Shown here piece after piece: positions 15,246-23,602 of a stretch of DNA of 24,613 nt. The notes below the pieces were generated by a model. The model was given only the letters and a program-made list of their open reading frames with translations, had not been told where the DNA came from and ran no database searches. Position 1 is the first letter of the stretch, and the number at the start of each line of letters is the position of its first letter. A program made the translations under genes and the position numbers. The stretch comes from Rhodocyclaceae bacterium (GTDB lineage Bacteria; Pseudomonadota; Gammaproteobacteria; Burkholderiales; Rhodocyclaceae), in contig JANYAW010000361.1 of the NCBI GenBank assembly GCA_025361105.1, positions 1-24,613 of the forward strand. Reading direction: 5' to 3'.

Positions 15246-16109
15246 TCAGCGATTCTTGAGTGACGCAGCGAACGCCATCCCGACTTCGGGGTGATGCAAA
15301 CCAAACGCGACGGTCGCTTCGAGATAACCAAGCTTAGAGCCGCAGTCGTAACGCTTGCCTCGATAGCGGTAAGCCAAAACTTGTTCTCCCGCGAGCATCG
15401 CCTGAATGCCGTCAGTGAGTTGAATCTCGTCGGATGAGCCAGTTTCAATTTCCGCGAGGTGATGAAAAATTCTCGGGCTAAGGATGTAGCGACCAACTAC
15501 TGCCAAGGTAGAAGGCGCGGTGGCCGGGCTTGGTTTTTCGACAATTCGAGTAATGCTCTCGAATCCTTCAATCAGCGGCGTACTGGCGACGATACCGTAG
15601 CTCGCGGTGTCCGCGCGTGCCACTTCTTGCACACCCAAAATAGTGCATTGATGGGTTGCAAAAGCATCCACCATTTGCTTCATCACCGGCGGATTTGCAT
15701 CAATCAAATCGTCCGCTAACAACACCGCGAATGGCTCGTTGCCAATCACCGATTGCGCACACAGCACCGCATGACCAAGGCCAAGCGCTTCAGGTTGGCG
15801 GATATAAATGCAATTGATATTTTTGGGCAAAAGATTTTGAACAAGATTGAGTAGCTCAATCTTGCCTTTGCGTTCAAGTTCACTTTCAAGCTCGTAGGCT
15901 TTGTCGAAATGATCTTCAATCGCGCGCTTGGATCGACCAGTGACAAAAATCATGTCACGGATTCCCGCCGCCACGGCTTCTTCGACAGCGTACTGGATGA
16001 GCGGCTTATCAACTACCGGCATCATTTCCTTGGGGCTGGCTTTAGTCGCTGGCAAAAAGCGCGTACCCATGCCGGCTACAGGAAAAACAGCCTTGTTGAT
16101 TTTTTTCAT
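15246..16109 (-). CDS. galU: UTP-glucose-1-phosphate uridylyltransferase
   Basis: Makes UDP-glucose for envelope polysaccharides, LPS core and galactose metabolism. It has 287 residues (302 in E. coli). The nucleotidyltransferase signature AVFPVAGMGTRFLPATKASPKEM (key residues GMGTRFLP, then KEMMPVVDKP) and the later FAVLLADDLID, GIVAS, IVEKPSP and YDCGSKLGYLEA blocks are present. It lies 42 bases after the TPR gene on the same strand and may be read through from the tonB operon, though it is functionally unrelated. No strong ribosome binding site precedes the ATG. Confidence 0.95.
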   Translation of the reverse strand: MKKINKAVFPVAGMGTRFLPATKASPKEMMPVVDKPLIQYAVEEAVAAGIRDMIFVTGRSKRAIEDHFDKAYELESELERKGKIELLNLVQNLLPKNINCIYIRQPEALGLGHAVLCAQSVIGNEPFAVLLADDLIDANPPVMKQMVDAFATHQCTILGVQEVARADTASYGIVASTPLIEGFESITRIVEKPSPATAPSTLAVVGRYILSPRIFHHLAEIETGSSDEIQLTDGIQAMLAGEQVLAYRYRGKRYDCGSKLGYLEATVAFGLHHPEVGMAFAASLKNR

Positions 16110-16151
16110 GGTCTAGTACAACACGTGACCGCGAAGCTGGTTGAGTAGGAA

Positions 16152-17426
16152 TTAGCTGCCGCGCTGCGCAAGCAAAATCCACAAGCGCGAGAGTTCAGCA
16201 GTACCGTCAATACCACGTACGCTTCGCAGTGCTTCTATGGCTTTGGATTTTTGTCCGGCAAGATATAGTGCCATGCCAAAGTGGAGTTTGGCATCATCCG
16301 GTCGTTTAAAACCACCCTTTTTCATCGCTTCTGCCATCATCGGCAATCCTTTGTCGGCCTGCCCACGGAGAACATAGTTCAAGCCTGTATTTAATTGTGC
16401 ATCGCCGGTTGCCGCGTTTGCAGCTTTGGCATCGTCCTGCCCAAGTGTCTTTGTATCTTCGGCAATCGCCTTGGCCGTTGCGTCTTGCAGGCGTTTGTGA
16501 CGCGCTGCTTCGGCGCCAGTCCCAATCATTCCTGCCGCAACACCGGCGTCAATAAATTTCTTGGCTTCGACTGGAAAGCCCGCCTGAATCGCTAATTGTG
16601 CCGCCTCGACATATTCATCGGTAGATCGTAAAGTTTCCGTTGCGAGATTTACCCGCAAAACATCAAATTGGAGGCGGCTGGCAAAACCGGGCTTCGTGGC
16701 GACGGAATTGATAAGTGACTGCCAGTAATCGCGCTTGGGGTAATTCGCTACCAGTTTTTCCATTGTTGATGTGAAGGCAGAATTGTCCTTTTGTCGGTTT
16801 GACACATCCGCCAGCATTTGCAAATGTTGCTCAGATGGCTGCTTGCCATTCTTTTCGTTGGTCGCGATCTCTGCCTGAAGTTCCTTGCTGGCTCGCGCCA
16901 GATCACCGCCCCAATACAGCCCCTCAATCTGCAGGGTCCGAATCGCCGGATCGGTTCCGCCTTCATTGAAGTAACGGTTCGCTGCGTCGCCAGATTTTGC
17001 ATATTGCTTGGCAGCGTAGTATAGGTTGCTCAGTGCGCTCAACAGTGAGACTTTGTCGCTACTGGGAATCGCGCCCGAAGCGATAGCCGCTTCAAACGCT
17101 TCGGCGGCAACCTGTGGCTCTCCCGAGGAATTGGCAATTTGTCCCTTGACACGCTGTACCAAATAAACTTCATAGGCAGATTTTCCTGCGAGCATCAAAC
17201 CAGCCTCTGCTTCATGGATACGCGCCATCGCGTCCTTATATTTTTTCGCCCGATGTGCATCCATCGCTGCCTGCAGCGGTTTGCCGATTTCAGGACGGAC
17301 AGTATTTCCGGCGGGCTTAGCATCCTGCGCAATTGAGCCGATTGAACTCAGGCTGCAAACTGCCACAACGGCAAGCGCTAGCCGACGAAATCCTATCGTC
17401 GTGACAAACCTGAACGATGTATTCAT
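16152..17426 (-). CDS. TPR-like periplasmic protein in the tonB-exb operon
   Basis: A 424-residue protein with a predicted signal peptide (hydrophobic about 13-30, cleavage near SIAQD) and mainly helical repeats rich in Ala: AMDAHRAKKYKDAMARIHEAE (written as AMDAHRAKKY then KDAMARIHEAE), AAEAFEAAIASG, LYYAAKQYAKSGDAA and LHFGMALYLAGQKSKAIEAL match tetratricopeptide spacing. It follows exbD with AAGG 4 bases upstream of the ATG. Similar TPR proteins are found next to exbB-exbD-exbD-tonB sets in other proteobacteria; their role is uncertain, perhaps as a scaffold for the TonB complex. The function cannot be given from sequence. Confidence 0.75.
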   Translation of the reverse strand: MNTSFRFVTTIGFRRLALAVVAVCSLSSIGSIAQDAKPAGNTVRPEIGKPLQAAMDAHRAKKYKDAMARIHEAEAGLMLAGKSAYEVYLVQRVKGQIANSSGEPQVAAEAFEAAIASGAIPSSDKVSLLSALSNLYYAAKQYAKSGDAANRYFNEGGTDPAIRTLQIEGLYWGGDLARASKELQAEIATNEKNGKQPSEQHLQMLADVSNRQKDNSAFTSTMEKLVANYPKRDYWQSLINSVATKPGFASRLQFDVLRVNLATETLRSTDEYVEAAQLAIQAGFPVEAKKFIDAGVAAGMIGTGAEAARHKRLQDATAKAIAEDTKTLGQDDAKAANAATGDAQLNTGLNYVLRGQADKGLPMMAEAMKKGGFKRPDDAKLHFGMALYLAGQKSKAIEALRSVRGIDGTAELSRLWILLAQRGS

Positions 17427-17456
17427 AGTTACCTTAAACCATCAAAGACTGACAAC

Positions 17457-17936
17457 TTAATCGACGAACTGTTCGTTACCAATCAAGCCTAATTTCTTTA
17501 CGCCAAACCGCTGGGCAGTCGCCATAACGAAAGCCACATGCTCATATTTGGCGAGCTTATTGGGGCGCAAATGAACTTCTGGTTGATCGGCCATAAGTGC
17601 AACCTCGCGCAAGCGGGATTCCAATGTACCCGACCCTGGCTGAACTACCTCTGGATTGAAAATTCCCCGGGACTGAACATCCACGGCACGAGCAAGCACC
17701 TCACCGTTCCACAGGATGGTGCCATCAAAATCAACATCAATACGAACCACGATAGGAGGAACAGGTGGCGGTGTAGAAGCACCTGCTGGCATGTTTAATT
17801 TCACAGCATGGGTTTGTACCGGTATGGTGATGATCAGCATGATCAACAACACCAACATCACGTCAATCAATGGCGTGGTGTTCATTTCGGTCATCACGTC
17901 CTGTTCGCCAGACGTGCTTCCAAGATTCATGCTCAT
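17457..17936 (-). CDS. exbD: ExbD-type proton-channel subunit, second copy
   Basis: Biopolymer transport protein that with ExbB converts proton flow into TonB movement. It has 159 residues: cytoplasmic N-terminus, one transmembrane helix with the proton-carrying Asp25 in NTTPLIDVMLVLLIM, and a periplasmic domain. It has a Pro-rich insert (ASTPPPVPPIVV) after the helix that the first copy lacks. AGGAAAGAG precedes the ATG. The two ExbD proteins share the N-terminus and helix but differ in the periplasmic part, so they are paralogs rather than a recent duplication. Confidence 0.92.
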   Translation of the reverse strand: MSMNLGSTSGEQDVMTEMNTTPLIDVMLVLLIMLIITIPVQTHAVKLNMPAGASTPPPVPPIVVRIDVDFDGTILWNGEVLARAVDVQSRGIFNPEVVQPGSGTLESRLREVALMADQPEVHLRPNKLAKYEHVAFVMATAQRFGVKKLGLIGNEQFVD

Positions 17937-17973
17937 TGTGTTTTCTCTTTCCTAAACAAAAAGCGCAAGCAAG

Positions 17974-18399
17974 TTAACCCCGTGGCGGGGGTTCGGTAAT
18001 GAATCCGACTTTGACAATACCGGCTCGTTGACAGCCGAACACGACGCGTCCGACAGGTTCGTAACGGGCATCTTTGTCGCCTCGGATGTGAACTTCAGGT
18101 TGCGGCTTGATGACGGCCACTTCCTTCAACCTGTCCACCAATTCCTTGTTGGTCGGAACCAACTGCTGATTCCAGTACGTCAATCCTTCACGATCAATTG
18201 AAATCACTATGTTCTCAGGCTTGGTCTGCGTAGGAACATTGGTTTCTGACGGCAAGGTGACTTTAACCGTTTGAATCGCGACCGGAACGGTAATCAGGAA
18301 AATGATCAAAAGCACCAGCATCACGTCAACGAGTGGCGTTGTATTGATGGTCGAAACTACATCGTCTTCAGCATCGGCAGAACCTACGTTCATGCTCAT
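17974..18399 (-). CDS. exbD: ExbD-type proton-channel subunit, first copy
   Basis: It has 141 residues with the same architecture as its neighbour: NTTPLVDVMLVLLIIF with Asp25 at the E. coli ExbD position, one transmembrane helix and a periplasmic domain ending in GRVVFGCQRAGIVKVGFITE. The ATG is preceded by GGAG. It lies between exbB and the second exbD. Paired ExbD subunits next to a single ExbB suggest a mixed or dedicated energiser complex. Confidence 0.92.
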   Translation of the reverse strand: MSMNVGSADAEDDVVSTINTTPLVDVMLVLLIIFLITVPVAIQTVKVTLPSETNVPTQTKPENIVISIDREGLTYWNQQLVPTNKELVDRLKEVAVIKPQPEVHIRGDKDARYEPVGRVVFGCQRAGIVKVGFITEPPPRG

Positions 18400-18453
18400 G
18401 GGGCTTTGCTCCGTATAGCCTAGTTAGTATGCGTGCAAGGGCGCAGCAATGTC

Positions 18454-19251
18454 TTACTTGCTACGCACGCTGGTCTTTCCGCCGGCAAGTAGAACCATGT
18501 GTAACTCGCTGCTGAAATGACGTACATGCGCCATTGCGGTCTTGTTGCGGCGAACCATCCAGTTGTAGCCAAGTACTGCCGGAACCGCCACCGCAAGACC
18601 TAATGCTGTCATGATCAGGGATTCACCCACCGGCCCTGCAACCTTATCGATTGAAGCTTGACCTGACATTCCAATCGCAGTCAACGCGCCATAGATGCCC
18701 CAAACGGTACCGAATAATCCGACAAACGGGGCGGTTGAGCCAACTGTACCTAAAAAAGCCAAGCCACCTTGCATACGATCGGAAATTTCGTCGAAAGCAC
18801 GCTGTAATGACATCCCGATCCAAGTGGATAGGTCAATTGAATCGGTCATCGAACCCTCATGATGCCCCGCAGCTTTTATTCCTTCATCAGCTAAATAACG
18901 GAACGCGCTGTCTTCATCGAGTTTCAGCGCGCCTTCTGCGATTGTTGCGGCACCCCAAAACTCAGTGCGCGCTACTTTGGCCTCACGCATAAGGCGCGAT
19001 TGTTCAAGCAGTTTGACTATGCCCAGATACCAAGTACCCAAAGACATTAAAAACAGAATGCCTAGCGTGCCTTTGGCCACCCAGTCTCCTGTTGCCCAAA
19101 GCGCTTCCAGACCGTAGGGGTTGTCAACCACCACAGTGTTGGCAGCACCAGCATCAGCGGCTAGCGCTGCAATCGGAGAAATACTTAAAGTGGCGGCGAT
19201 GAGCGTTAAGACAATTGCTGAAGTAGTGCGGTTATTAATGGTAAATCGCAT
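18454..19251 (-). CDS. exbB: ExbB/TolQ family proton-channel protein
   Basis: Inner-membrane subunit of the TonB energiser. It has 265 residues from ATG 19251, which has AAGGA 7 bases upstream; a GTG eight codons earlier is rejected. It has an N-terminal signal-like segment (about 13-32, ending ALAADAG), then three membrane helices: GTLGILFLMSLGTWYLGIV, GLAFLGTVGSTAPFVGLFGTV and ESLIMTALGLAVAVPAVLGYN. (Each is named by its core; the second carries the conserved GTVGSTAPFVGLFGTVWGI block.) The N-terminal signal-like extension is typical of ExbB variants in TonB operons with two ExbD genes. TolQ is unlikely without tolA or tolB nearby. Confidence 0.92.
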   Translation of the reverse strand: MRFTINNRTTSAIVLTLIAATLSISPIAALAADAGAANTVVVDNPYGLEALWATGDWVAKGTLGILFLMSLGTWYLGIVKLLEQSRLMREAKVARTEFWGAATIAEGALKLDEDSAFRYLADEGIKAAGHHEGSMTDSIDLSTWIGMSLQRAFDEISDRMQGGLAFLGTVGSTAPFVGLFGTVWGIYGALTAIGMSGQASIDKVAGPVGESLIMTALGLAVAVPAVLGYNWMVRRNKTAMAHVRHFSSELHMVLLAGGKTSVRSK

Positions 19252-19325
19252 AATCAATCCTTCCGTTTGTGTCACTAATTCGATAGTAAAAAAATGTGAT
19301 AACCGTGCGCTATGTCAAGCTAGGT

Positions 19326-19952
19326 TTATTCGTCCAACTTCCATAAATATTCGATCCGTGCCCACGACTGCACGGCCTTACCTTCCTCGGTTCCAGCCTT
19401 AAACTTGCACAAACTCAAGCCTCGTTTTGCCGCTTCATCCAGCCGTCGGAATCCTGATGATCGTTCAATTTTGCTATCAATTACAGAATTGTCAGCCCCA
19501 ATCAAGAACTGCAGAACAACCAGACCGGTCTCTTGGGCGCGAATAGAGGCTGGGGGATACTCCGGCTTGGCACACTTGCCGGCATCGACCACCGCAGGAG
19601 TACGCGACGGTCCAACCGGCGCAGGCCGATGTATGGGAGCTTCTACTGCGGGTTTGACAAGAGATACGGCAGTGATAGCCGACGGGCTTGGCGGCGCAGT
19701 AATGTTAACCTCGACCGGTGGTATGAAAGGTGGCGGAGGCAACGCCATCTTAGGTGGCGGAGGTGGCGGCTTGTCTGGTGGCGGCTTTTTAATTTCTTCA
19801 ATGATCTTCGTTTCAAGCGGTGCTTGCACCACTTCGATGATCTTTTTCGCAAGCCCGTTTATCAACGCGTAAACCAACAGTATGTGGAGAGCGACAACAA
19901 CGGCGAGACCGGTAAGGCGGCGGCTGGAATCATGCGGATCGGCGTAACTCAT
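19326..19952 (-). CDS. tonB: TonB energy-transducing protein
   Basis: It spans the periplasm to power outer-membrane receptors. It has 208 residues: an N-terminal anchor (about 14-33) with the conserved His23 in VVALHILL, a Pro-rich spacer (KPPPDKPPPPPPKMALPPPP), then the C-terminal TonB domain starting CAKPEYPPASIRAQETG and ending WARIEYLWKLDE. Two Cys in the C-terminal domain (GKCAKPEYP and LSLCKFKAG) could form a disulfide, as in several TonB families of this type. It is first in the tonB-exbB-exbD-exbD-TPR group and divergent from the cytochrome/receptor group, so the receptor at 23603 is a plausible client. Confidence 0.93.
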   Translation of the reverse strand: MSYADPHDSSRRLTGLAVVVALHILLVYALINGLAKKIIEVVQAPLETKIIEEIKKPPPDKPPPPPPKMALPPPPFIPPVEVNITAPPSPSAITAVSLVKPAVEAPIHRPAPVGPSRTPAVVDAGKCAKPEYPPASIRAQETGLVVLQFLIGADNSVIDSKIERSSGFRRLDEAAKRGLSLCKFKAGTEEGKAVQSWARIEYLWKLDE

Positions 19953-20178
19953 TTGTACTGTCTATGTCCCTCGAACTATGGTCAGACACGAATGCCGACC
20001 ATTGGTTGATTTGTCGTTATGGCAAACACTTTAACGACGGTGTTGTCTGCGCGCAAGCCCCTTTTCAAAAAATTGTGAAAATTACTCAAATTCGCTTGCA
20101 TGATAGTTTATCGGCGTGTAGGCAAAGCACACAATCACGTTTGGCATAATCACTACACGACTCGGAAAAATTTCAACG
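19953..20178. other. tonB-cytochrome divergent promoter region
   Basis: 226 bases between two divergent genes; both operons must start here. A 6-bp dyad ATGGTC / GACCAT (19978-20002, 13-base spacer) could be an operator. CATAAT at about 20144-20149 is a possible -10 for the cytochrome gene, without a good -35. I see no recognisable Fur box. Confidence 0.4.
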
Positions 20179-20823
20179 ATGAAAAATATCAAGCGCTTGT
20201 GGAAACTGGCAAAAGCCATTTTTCTTGCACTGCTGATGTGGCTAGCTGCACCCGTGTTCGCAGCAGATGGCAAGGCTTTGTACGCGCGTTGCAGTGCGTG
20301 TCACGGCTTAAATGGCGAAGGCAACCAGAAACTTGGTGCGCCCAATATTGGCGGCATGGCGCATTGGTACGTCGTGCGGCAGCTAGAAAATTTTTCTGCT
20401 GGCAGGCGCGGCGTGGATAAAACCGATTTGTTTGGTGCACAAATGCGGATTGCCGCAATGGCAGTGACCACTGACGAGCAACGCCAAGCGCTCGCAACTC
20501 ATATTGCAGCTTTACAGCGCCGACCTGCGCTGGCTGTGGCTGTCAGCAGTCCGCTTGACTTGACGAAGGGCCGCAATCAATTCAATGCGATTTGCGGTTC
20601 ATGTCATGGCAGCGCTGCGCGCGGCAACCCAACACTTGGCGCGCCGAATCTGATTGGCTTGGACACGACCTATGCCGAGCGCCAACTGAAGGCTTTCCGT
20701 GAAGGTCAGCGCGGTGGTCATCCGGATGACAAATGGGGCGCGCAAATGCGCGTTGGCGCTTCGATGTTGCCGGACCTTAAAAGTGGTCGTGATGCGCTTG
20801 CCTACGTCGCGACCTTGAAATGA
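20179..20823 (+). CDS. Diheme cytochrome c, c4-like
   Basis: Periplasmic electron carrier of 214 residues. Signal peptide with a hydrophobic core about residues 13-27 and cleavage near VFAAD; then two similar class I cytochrome domains with heme sites C38SACH42 and C139GSCH143. Each half repeats the pattern GAPNIGG/GAPNLIG, a conserved Arg-Gln-Leu helix (VRQLENF, ERQLKAF) and GAQMR, the Met probably serving as axial ligand, which is typical of cytochrome c4-type internal duplications. The stop overlaps the next gene by 4 bases, so the two cytochrome genes are coupled. Possible role: electron acceptor or donor for the MauG-like protein. Confidence 0.9.
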   Translation: MKNIKRLWKLAKAIFLALLMWLAAPVFAADGKALYARCSACHGLNGEGNQKLGAPNIGGMAHWYVVRQLENFSAGRRGVDKTDLFGAQMRIAAMAVTTDEQRQALATHIAALQRRPALAVAVSSPLDLTKGRNQFNAICGSCHGSAARGNPTLGAPNLIGLDTTYAERQLKAFREGQRGGHPDDKWGAQMRVGASMLPDLKSGRDALAYVATLK

Positions 20824-21980
20824 ATGAAACGCGAAAAATTGCGGTAAGACTTATCGCCCTGTTTGGCACGTTCGTCAGTGCATTCGCGCAACCGGCAATC
20901 GCCAAGGATTTTGTGCTCTCCACCCAATGTCCGGCGAGCTTTGAACTTCGGCAAGGCCACTGCTATTTGCGAACCAATTACGAGCGCTACGTATCTTTGG
21001 AGAACGCGGGGGTTGGTGGTCTAAAAACCGGTTTGCCGCCAAACCGCGAAGGATTTGCGCCGGCAGAAATTGACCTTGGCCGCTATCTATTTTTCGATCC
21101 GATTTTGTCCGCCGACCATCGTATGGCGTGCGCAAGTTGTCACAATCCGGACCAAGGTTTTGCTGATGGGAAAGCGCGCAGTCGTGGTGCACATGGTGAG
21201 GAATTGCCGCGCAATGCGCCGAGTTTGTGGAACGTCGGGTTTTTATCACGCTTGTTTTTGGATGGGCGCGCGACAACGCTTGAAGCGCAGATGAAAGGCC
21301 CTTTGTACGACGCACGCGAGATGGCGAATACGCCACAAAAATTATTGGCCAACCTCAATGCCATTCCCGCCTATCGCCAACTGTTCGCGACTGCCTACCA
21401 AGATACGGCGGCGGGTATTCGCGTCGACCACGTTTATCGCGCCATTGCAGCGTTTGAAAGTTCTTTAATCTCGCTTAATAGTCGCTACGATCTTTATGCG
21501 CATGGCGTATCGGATGCACTGAACAAAAACGAACTCGAAGGTTTTAATGTATTCCGCTCGTTTGTCGCGCGCTGTGCGGAATGTCATACGCCGCCTTTGT
21601 TCTCCAACCAACAGATTGCCGTGTTGGGAACGCCAGAGCCTGCCGGACATGCCTTTGATGCAGGCGCAGAGGCGACGACCGGTGAGAAAGCGATGCGTGG
21701 TGGATTCAAAGTACCGAGTTTGCGTAACATCGAACTTACTGCGCCGTACATGCATTCAGGGAGGTTCAAATCATTACGTGAAACGGTGAGTTTTTACAAC
21801 GAAGGACGCGGCCATGCGGTACCTAAAAATGAAAAGCTGGCGCTTCACTGGCATATTTGGGAACCCAAACTGTCAAGCAAGGAATTGGATCGCTTGGTTG
21901 ATTTTTTGAAAAGCTTAACTGATGAATCTTTCAAACCACAACGGCCAAGTGCAGTACCATCCGGCCTTCAACTGAAATGA
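20820..21980 (+). CDS. Diheme cytochrome c peroxidase / MauG family protein
   Basis: A 386-residue secreted protein with a signal peptide (hydrophobic about 8-24, near AIAKD), a short Cys-containing N-terminal part (CPASFELRQGHCYLR), and two heme sites, C104ASCH108 and C252AECH256. FDPILSADHRMACASCH, FADG, RNAPSLWN, FLDGRA and VPSLRN (all separated) are the bacterial CCP/MauG blocks. Met311 in PYMHSGRFKSL is where CCPs carry the axial Met of the high-potential heme; MauG proper has Tyr near here, so a peroxidase-like enzyme is more likely than MauG. No methylamine dehydrogenase genes are present. It overlaps the upstream cytochrome gene by 4 bases. Confidence 0.88.
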   Translation: MNETRKIAVRLIALFGTFVSAFAQPAIAKDFVLSTQCPASFELRQGHCYLRTNYERYVSLENAGVGGLKTGLPPNREGFAPAEIDLGRYLFFDPILSADHRMACASCHNPDQGFADGKARSRGAHGEELPRNAPSLWNVGFLSRLFLDGRATTLEAQMKGPLYDAREMANTPQKLLANLNAIPAYRQLFATAYQDTAAGIRVDHVYRAIAAFESSLISLNSRYDLYAHGVSDALNKNELEGFNVFRSFVARCAECHTPPLFSNQQIAVLGTPEPAGHAFDAGAEATTGEKAMRGGFKVPSLRNIELTAPYMHSGRFKSLRETVSFYNEGRGHAVPKNEKLALHWHIWEPKLSSKELDRLVDFLKSLTDESFKPQRPSAVPSGLQLK

Positions 21981-21996
21981 ATACTGGGGAGTGAAC

Positions 21997-23529
21997 ATGA
22001 GCAAAGCCGGAATATTTGCAGGCGTGGTGGCAGTGGTTGTGGCAGCGGCGACGGGTTATACGATTGCAAAGCAGCAAAGTGCTGCGTCCGCTGATTCGTC
22101 ACTTGGTGCTGGTGACACGCCGTCGGCCGAGTCGACCTTAAGCAGCAAGCGCGCTAGTGCCTCAAGCAACGCCGGCGCTGCGCTCGTAGCGGCAACCTCC
22201 AGCGCTGGAAAAATCATCGTGGTCAAACCCGGCAGCTTGATTCAAGATGCAGTGAATCAGGCCAAAGCCGGTGACACGATACAGGTTTTGCCCGGCACTT
22301 ATAGCGAAACGGTTTATATCGACAAAGACAATATTGCGCTGGTCGGCGTAATCAAAGAAGGTGTCTGGCCGGTGCTCGACGGCATGGGCAAACTCAACGA
22401 TGCGGTGCTGTATTCGGGCAATGGCATACGCGTCGAGAACCTGAAAATTGTGAAATACAAAGGCAACGCCATCATGGGTCAGGCGGGCAACAATTTTGTG
22501 ATTCGTCATAACTGGATTGTTGATACCGGCGTGTATGGAATCTTCCCTCAGCTTGGACAAAATGGACTGATTGAATACAACGTATTGTCGGGTATTGAAG
22601 ACGCGGCAATTTATGTAGGGATGTCGGACAACGTGCATGTCGCGCACAACGAAGTTTTCGCCAGCGTGGCCGGTATCGAGATTGAAAATTCGCGACACGC
22701 GATTGTCGAAAACAATATGGTCTACGACAATGCGGGTGGCATCTTGACTTTCATCACGCCGGGCTTGCCAATTAAAACGACCTTCGATGTCATCATCCGC
22801 AATAACTTTATCGTCGGCAACAACCACAAAAATTTCGGTGCGGTCGGCTCCATTGTCTCTGGTGTGCCAAGCGGTACCGGAATTTTGGTGATGGCGGCGG
22901 ATGACGTGGTGATAGAAAACAACATCATCCGTGATAACAAAAACGCAGGAATTATCGTTACCGATCACAAAAACGCTTCGAATATTTCACCTGATCCAGA
23001 ATCAGATCCCAATCCAGATCGTGTACAGATTCTGCGTAATAATTTTTCCAACAATGGCTATGAGCCGATCCCCGAAGTCAAAGCATTGATGGTCGCCTCG
23101 CTGACGCGCCAAGGACCGGATGTGGTCGCCGTCGGTGGTGGCACGGGGAGTTGCATGATTGATAAGGCGGCGCACGCGACGCTGGGGATTGGCGGCTGGA
23201 GTAGCACCTGTGCGAAAAACACCACAGCCGATATTGTGACACTTTTACTCGATAAACCTGCGCCACCTCGTAGCACCGAAAGCGCCGACAAAGGCAAGGT
23301 TTTGTACAACGGAATCTGTGCTGGTTGCCACGCTTACAACGCACGCATGATTGGCCCGCCGACCCAAATTATTCAAGCGATGTATGCTGGGAATGCGCAA
23401 GGCATAGCGGAATACATTGCCAAGCCAGTGAAAAAGCGTGATGATTTCCCGCCTATGCCGACTCAAGCTCATCTGAATTCTGAAATGCGCCGCGCTGTTG
23501 CAGACTATATGTTGAGTGTCAAAAAATAA
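21997..23529 (+). CDS. Right-handed beta-helix protein fused to cytochrome c
   Basis: A 510-residue secreted or membrane-anchored protein. An N-terminal hydrophobic segment (about 4-22) is followed by a Ser/Ala-rich linker that contains a dispersed repeat copy (residues 35-43). Residues about 70-380 are a parallel beta-helix with NosD-like rungs such as GIRVENLKIV, NFVIRHNWIVDTG, HAIVENNMVYDNAGG and DVVIENNIIRDNKNAG. Residues about 425-510 are a class I cytochrome c: C441AGCH445, MIGPPTQ and a probable axial Met in FPPMPTQ. The start is ATG 21997, with GGGGAG at 21987-21992; a GTG two codons earlier lies in that site. Beta-helix families usually bind or cleave polysaccharides, but no lyase catalytic motif is identified. 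It follows the peroxidase-like gene by 16 bases. Confidence 0.85.
   Translation: MSKAGIFAGVVAVVVAAATGYTIAKQQSAASADSSLGAGDTPSAESTLSSKRASASSNAGAALVAATSSAGKIIVVKPGSLIQDAVNQAKAGDTIQVLPGTYSETVYIDKDNIALVGVIKEGVWPVLDGMGKLNDAVLYSGNGIRVENLKIVKYKGNAIMGQAGNNFVIRHNWIVDTGVYGIFPQLGQNGLIEYNVLSGIEDAAIYVGMSDNVHVAHNEVFASVAGIEIENSRHAIVENNMVYDNAGGILTFITPGLPIKTTFDVIIRNNFIVGNNHKNFGAVGSIVSGVPSGTGILVMAADDVVIENNIIRDNKNAGIIVTDHKNASNISPDPESDPNPDRVQILRNNFSNNGYEPIPEVKALMVASLTRQGPDVVAVGGGTGSCMIDKAAHATLGIGGWSSTCAKNTTADIVTLLLDKPAPPRSTESADKGKVLYNGICAGCHAYNARMIGPPTQIIQAMYAGNAQGIAEYIAKPVKKRDDFPPMPTQAHLNSEMRRAVADYMLSVKK
22100..22124 (+). repeat. Dispersed repeat, copy 6 (in beta-helix cytochrome gene)
   Basis: It matches at 24 of 25 positions (C for G at position 3) and is preceded by ATTCGT. 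It is read as LGAGDTPS in the Ser/Ala-rich linker after the membrane segment. Confidence 0.9.
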
Positions 23530-23602
23530 GCCCGAGTAAGCCAACTTTCGTCACGTATCACATAAATCAAAAACAAAAAATCGATAGTCCAAGGAGACCT
23601 GA

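Noticed and set aside
19252..19275. GTG start for exbB at 19275
   Set aside because: AAGGA is correctly spaced before the ATG at 19251, which also gives a clean signal-like N-terminus.
20820..21980. True MauG for tryptophan tryptophylquinone synthesis
   Set aside because: No methylamine dehydrogenase genes nearby, and the likely axial residue is Met311 as in peroxidases.
1104..22124. Repeat copies as a CRISPR array
   Set aside because: Copies are kilobases apart, on both strands and mostly inside genes; there are no regular spacers or cas genes.
22162..22968. 268-codon open frame on the minus strand
   Set aside because: Antisense to the beta-helix gene; repeated Asn codons there keep the opposite frame open.
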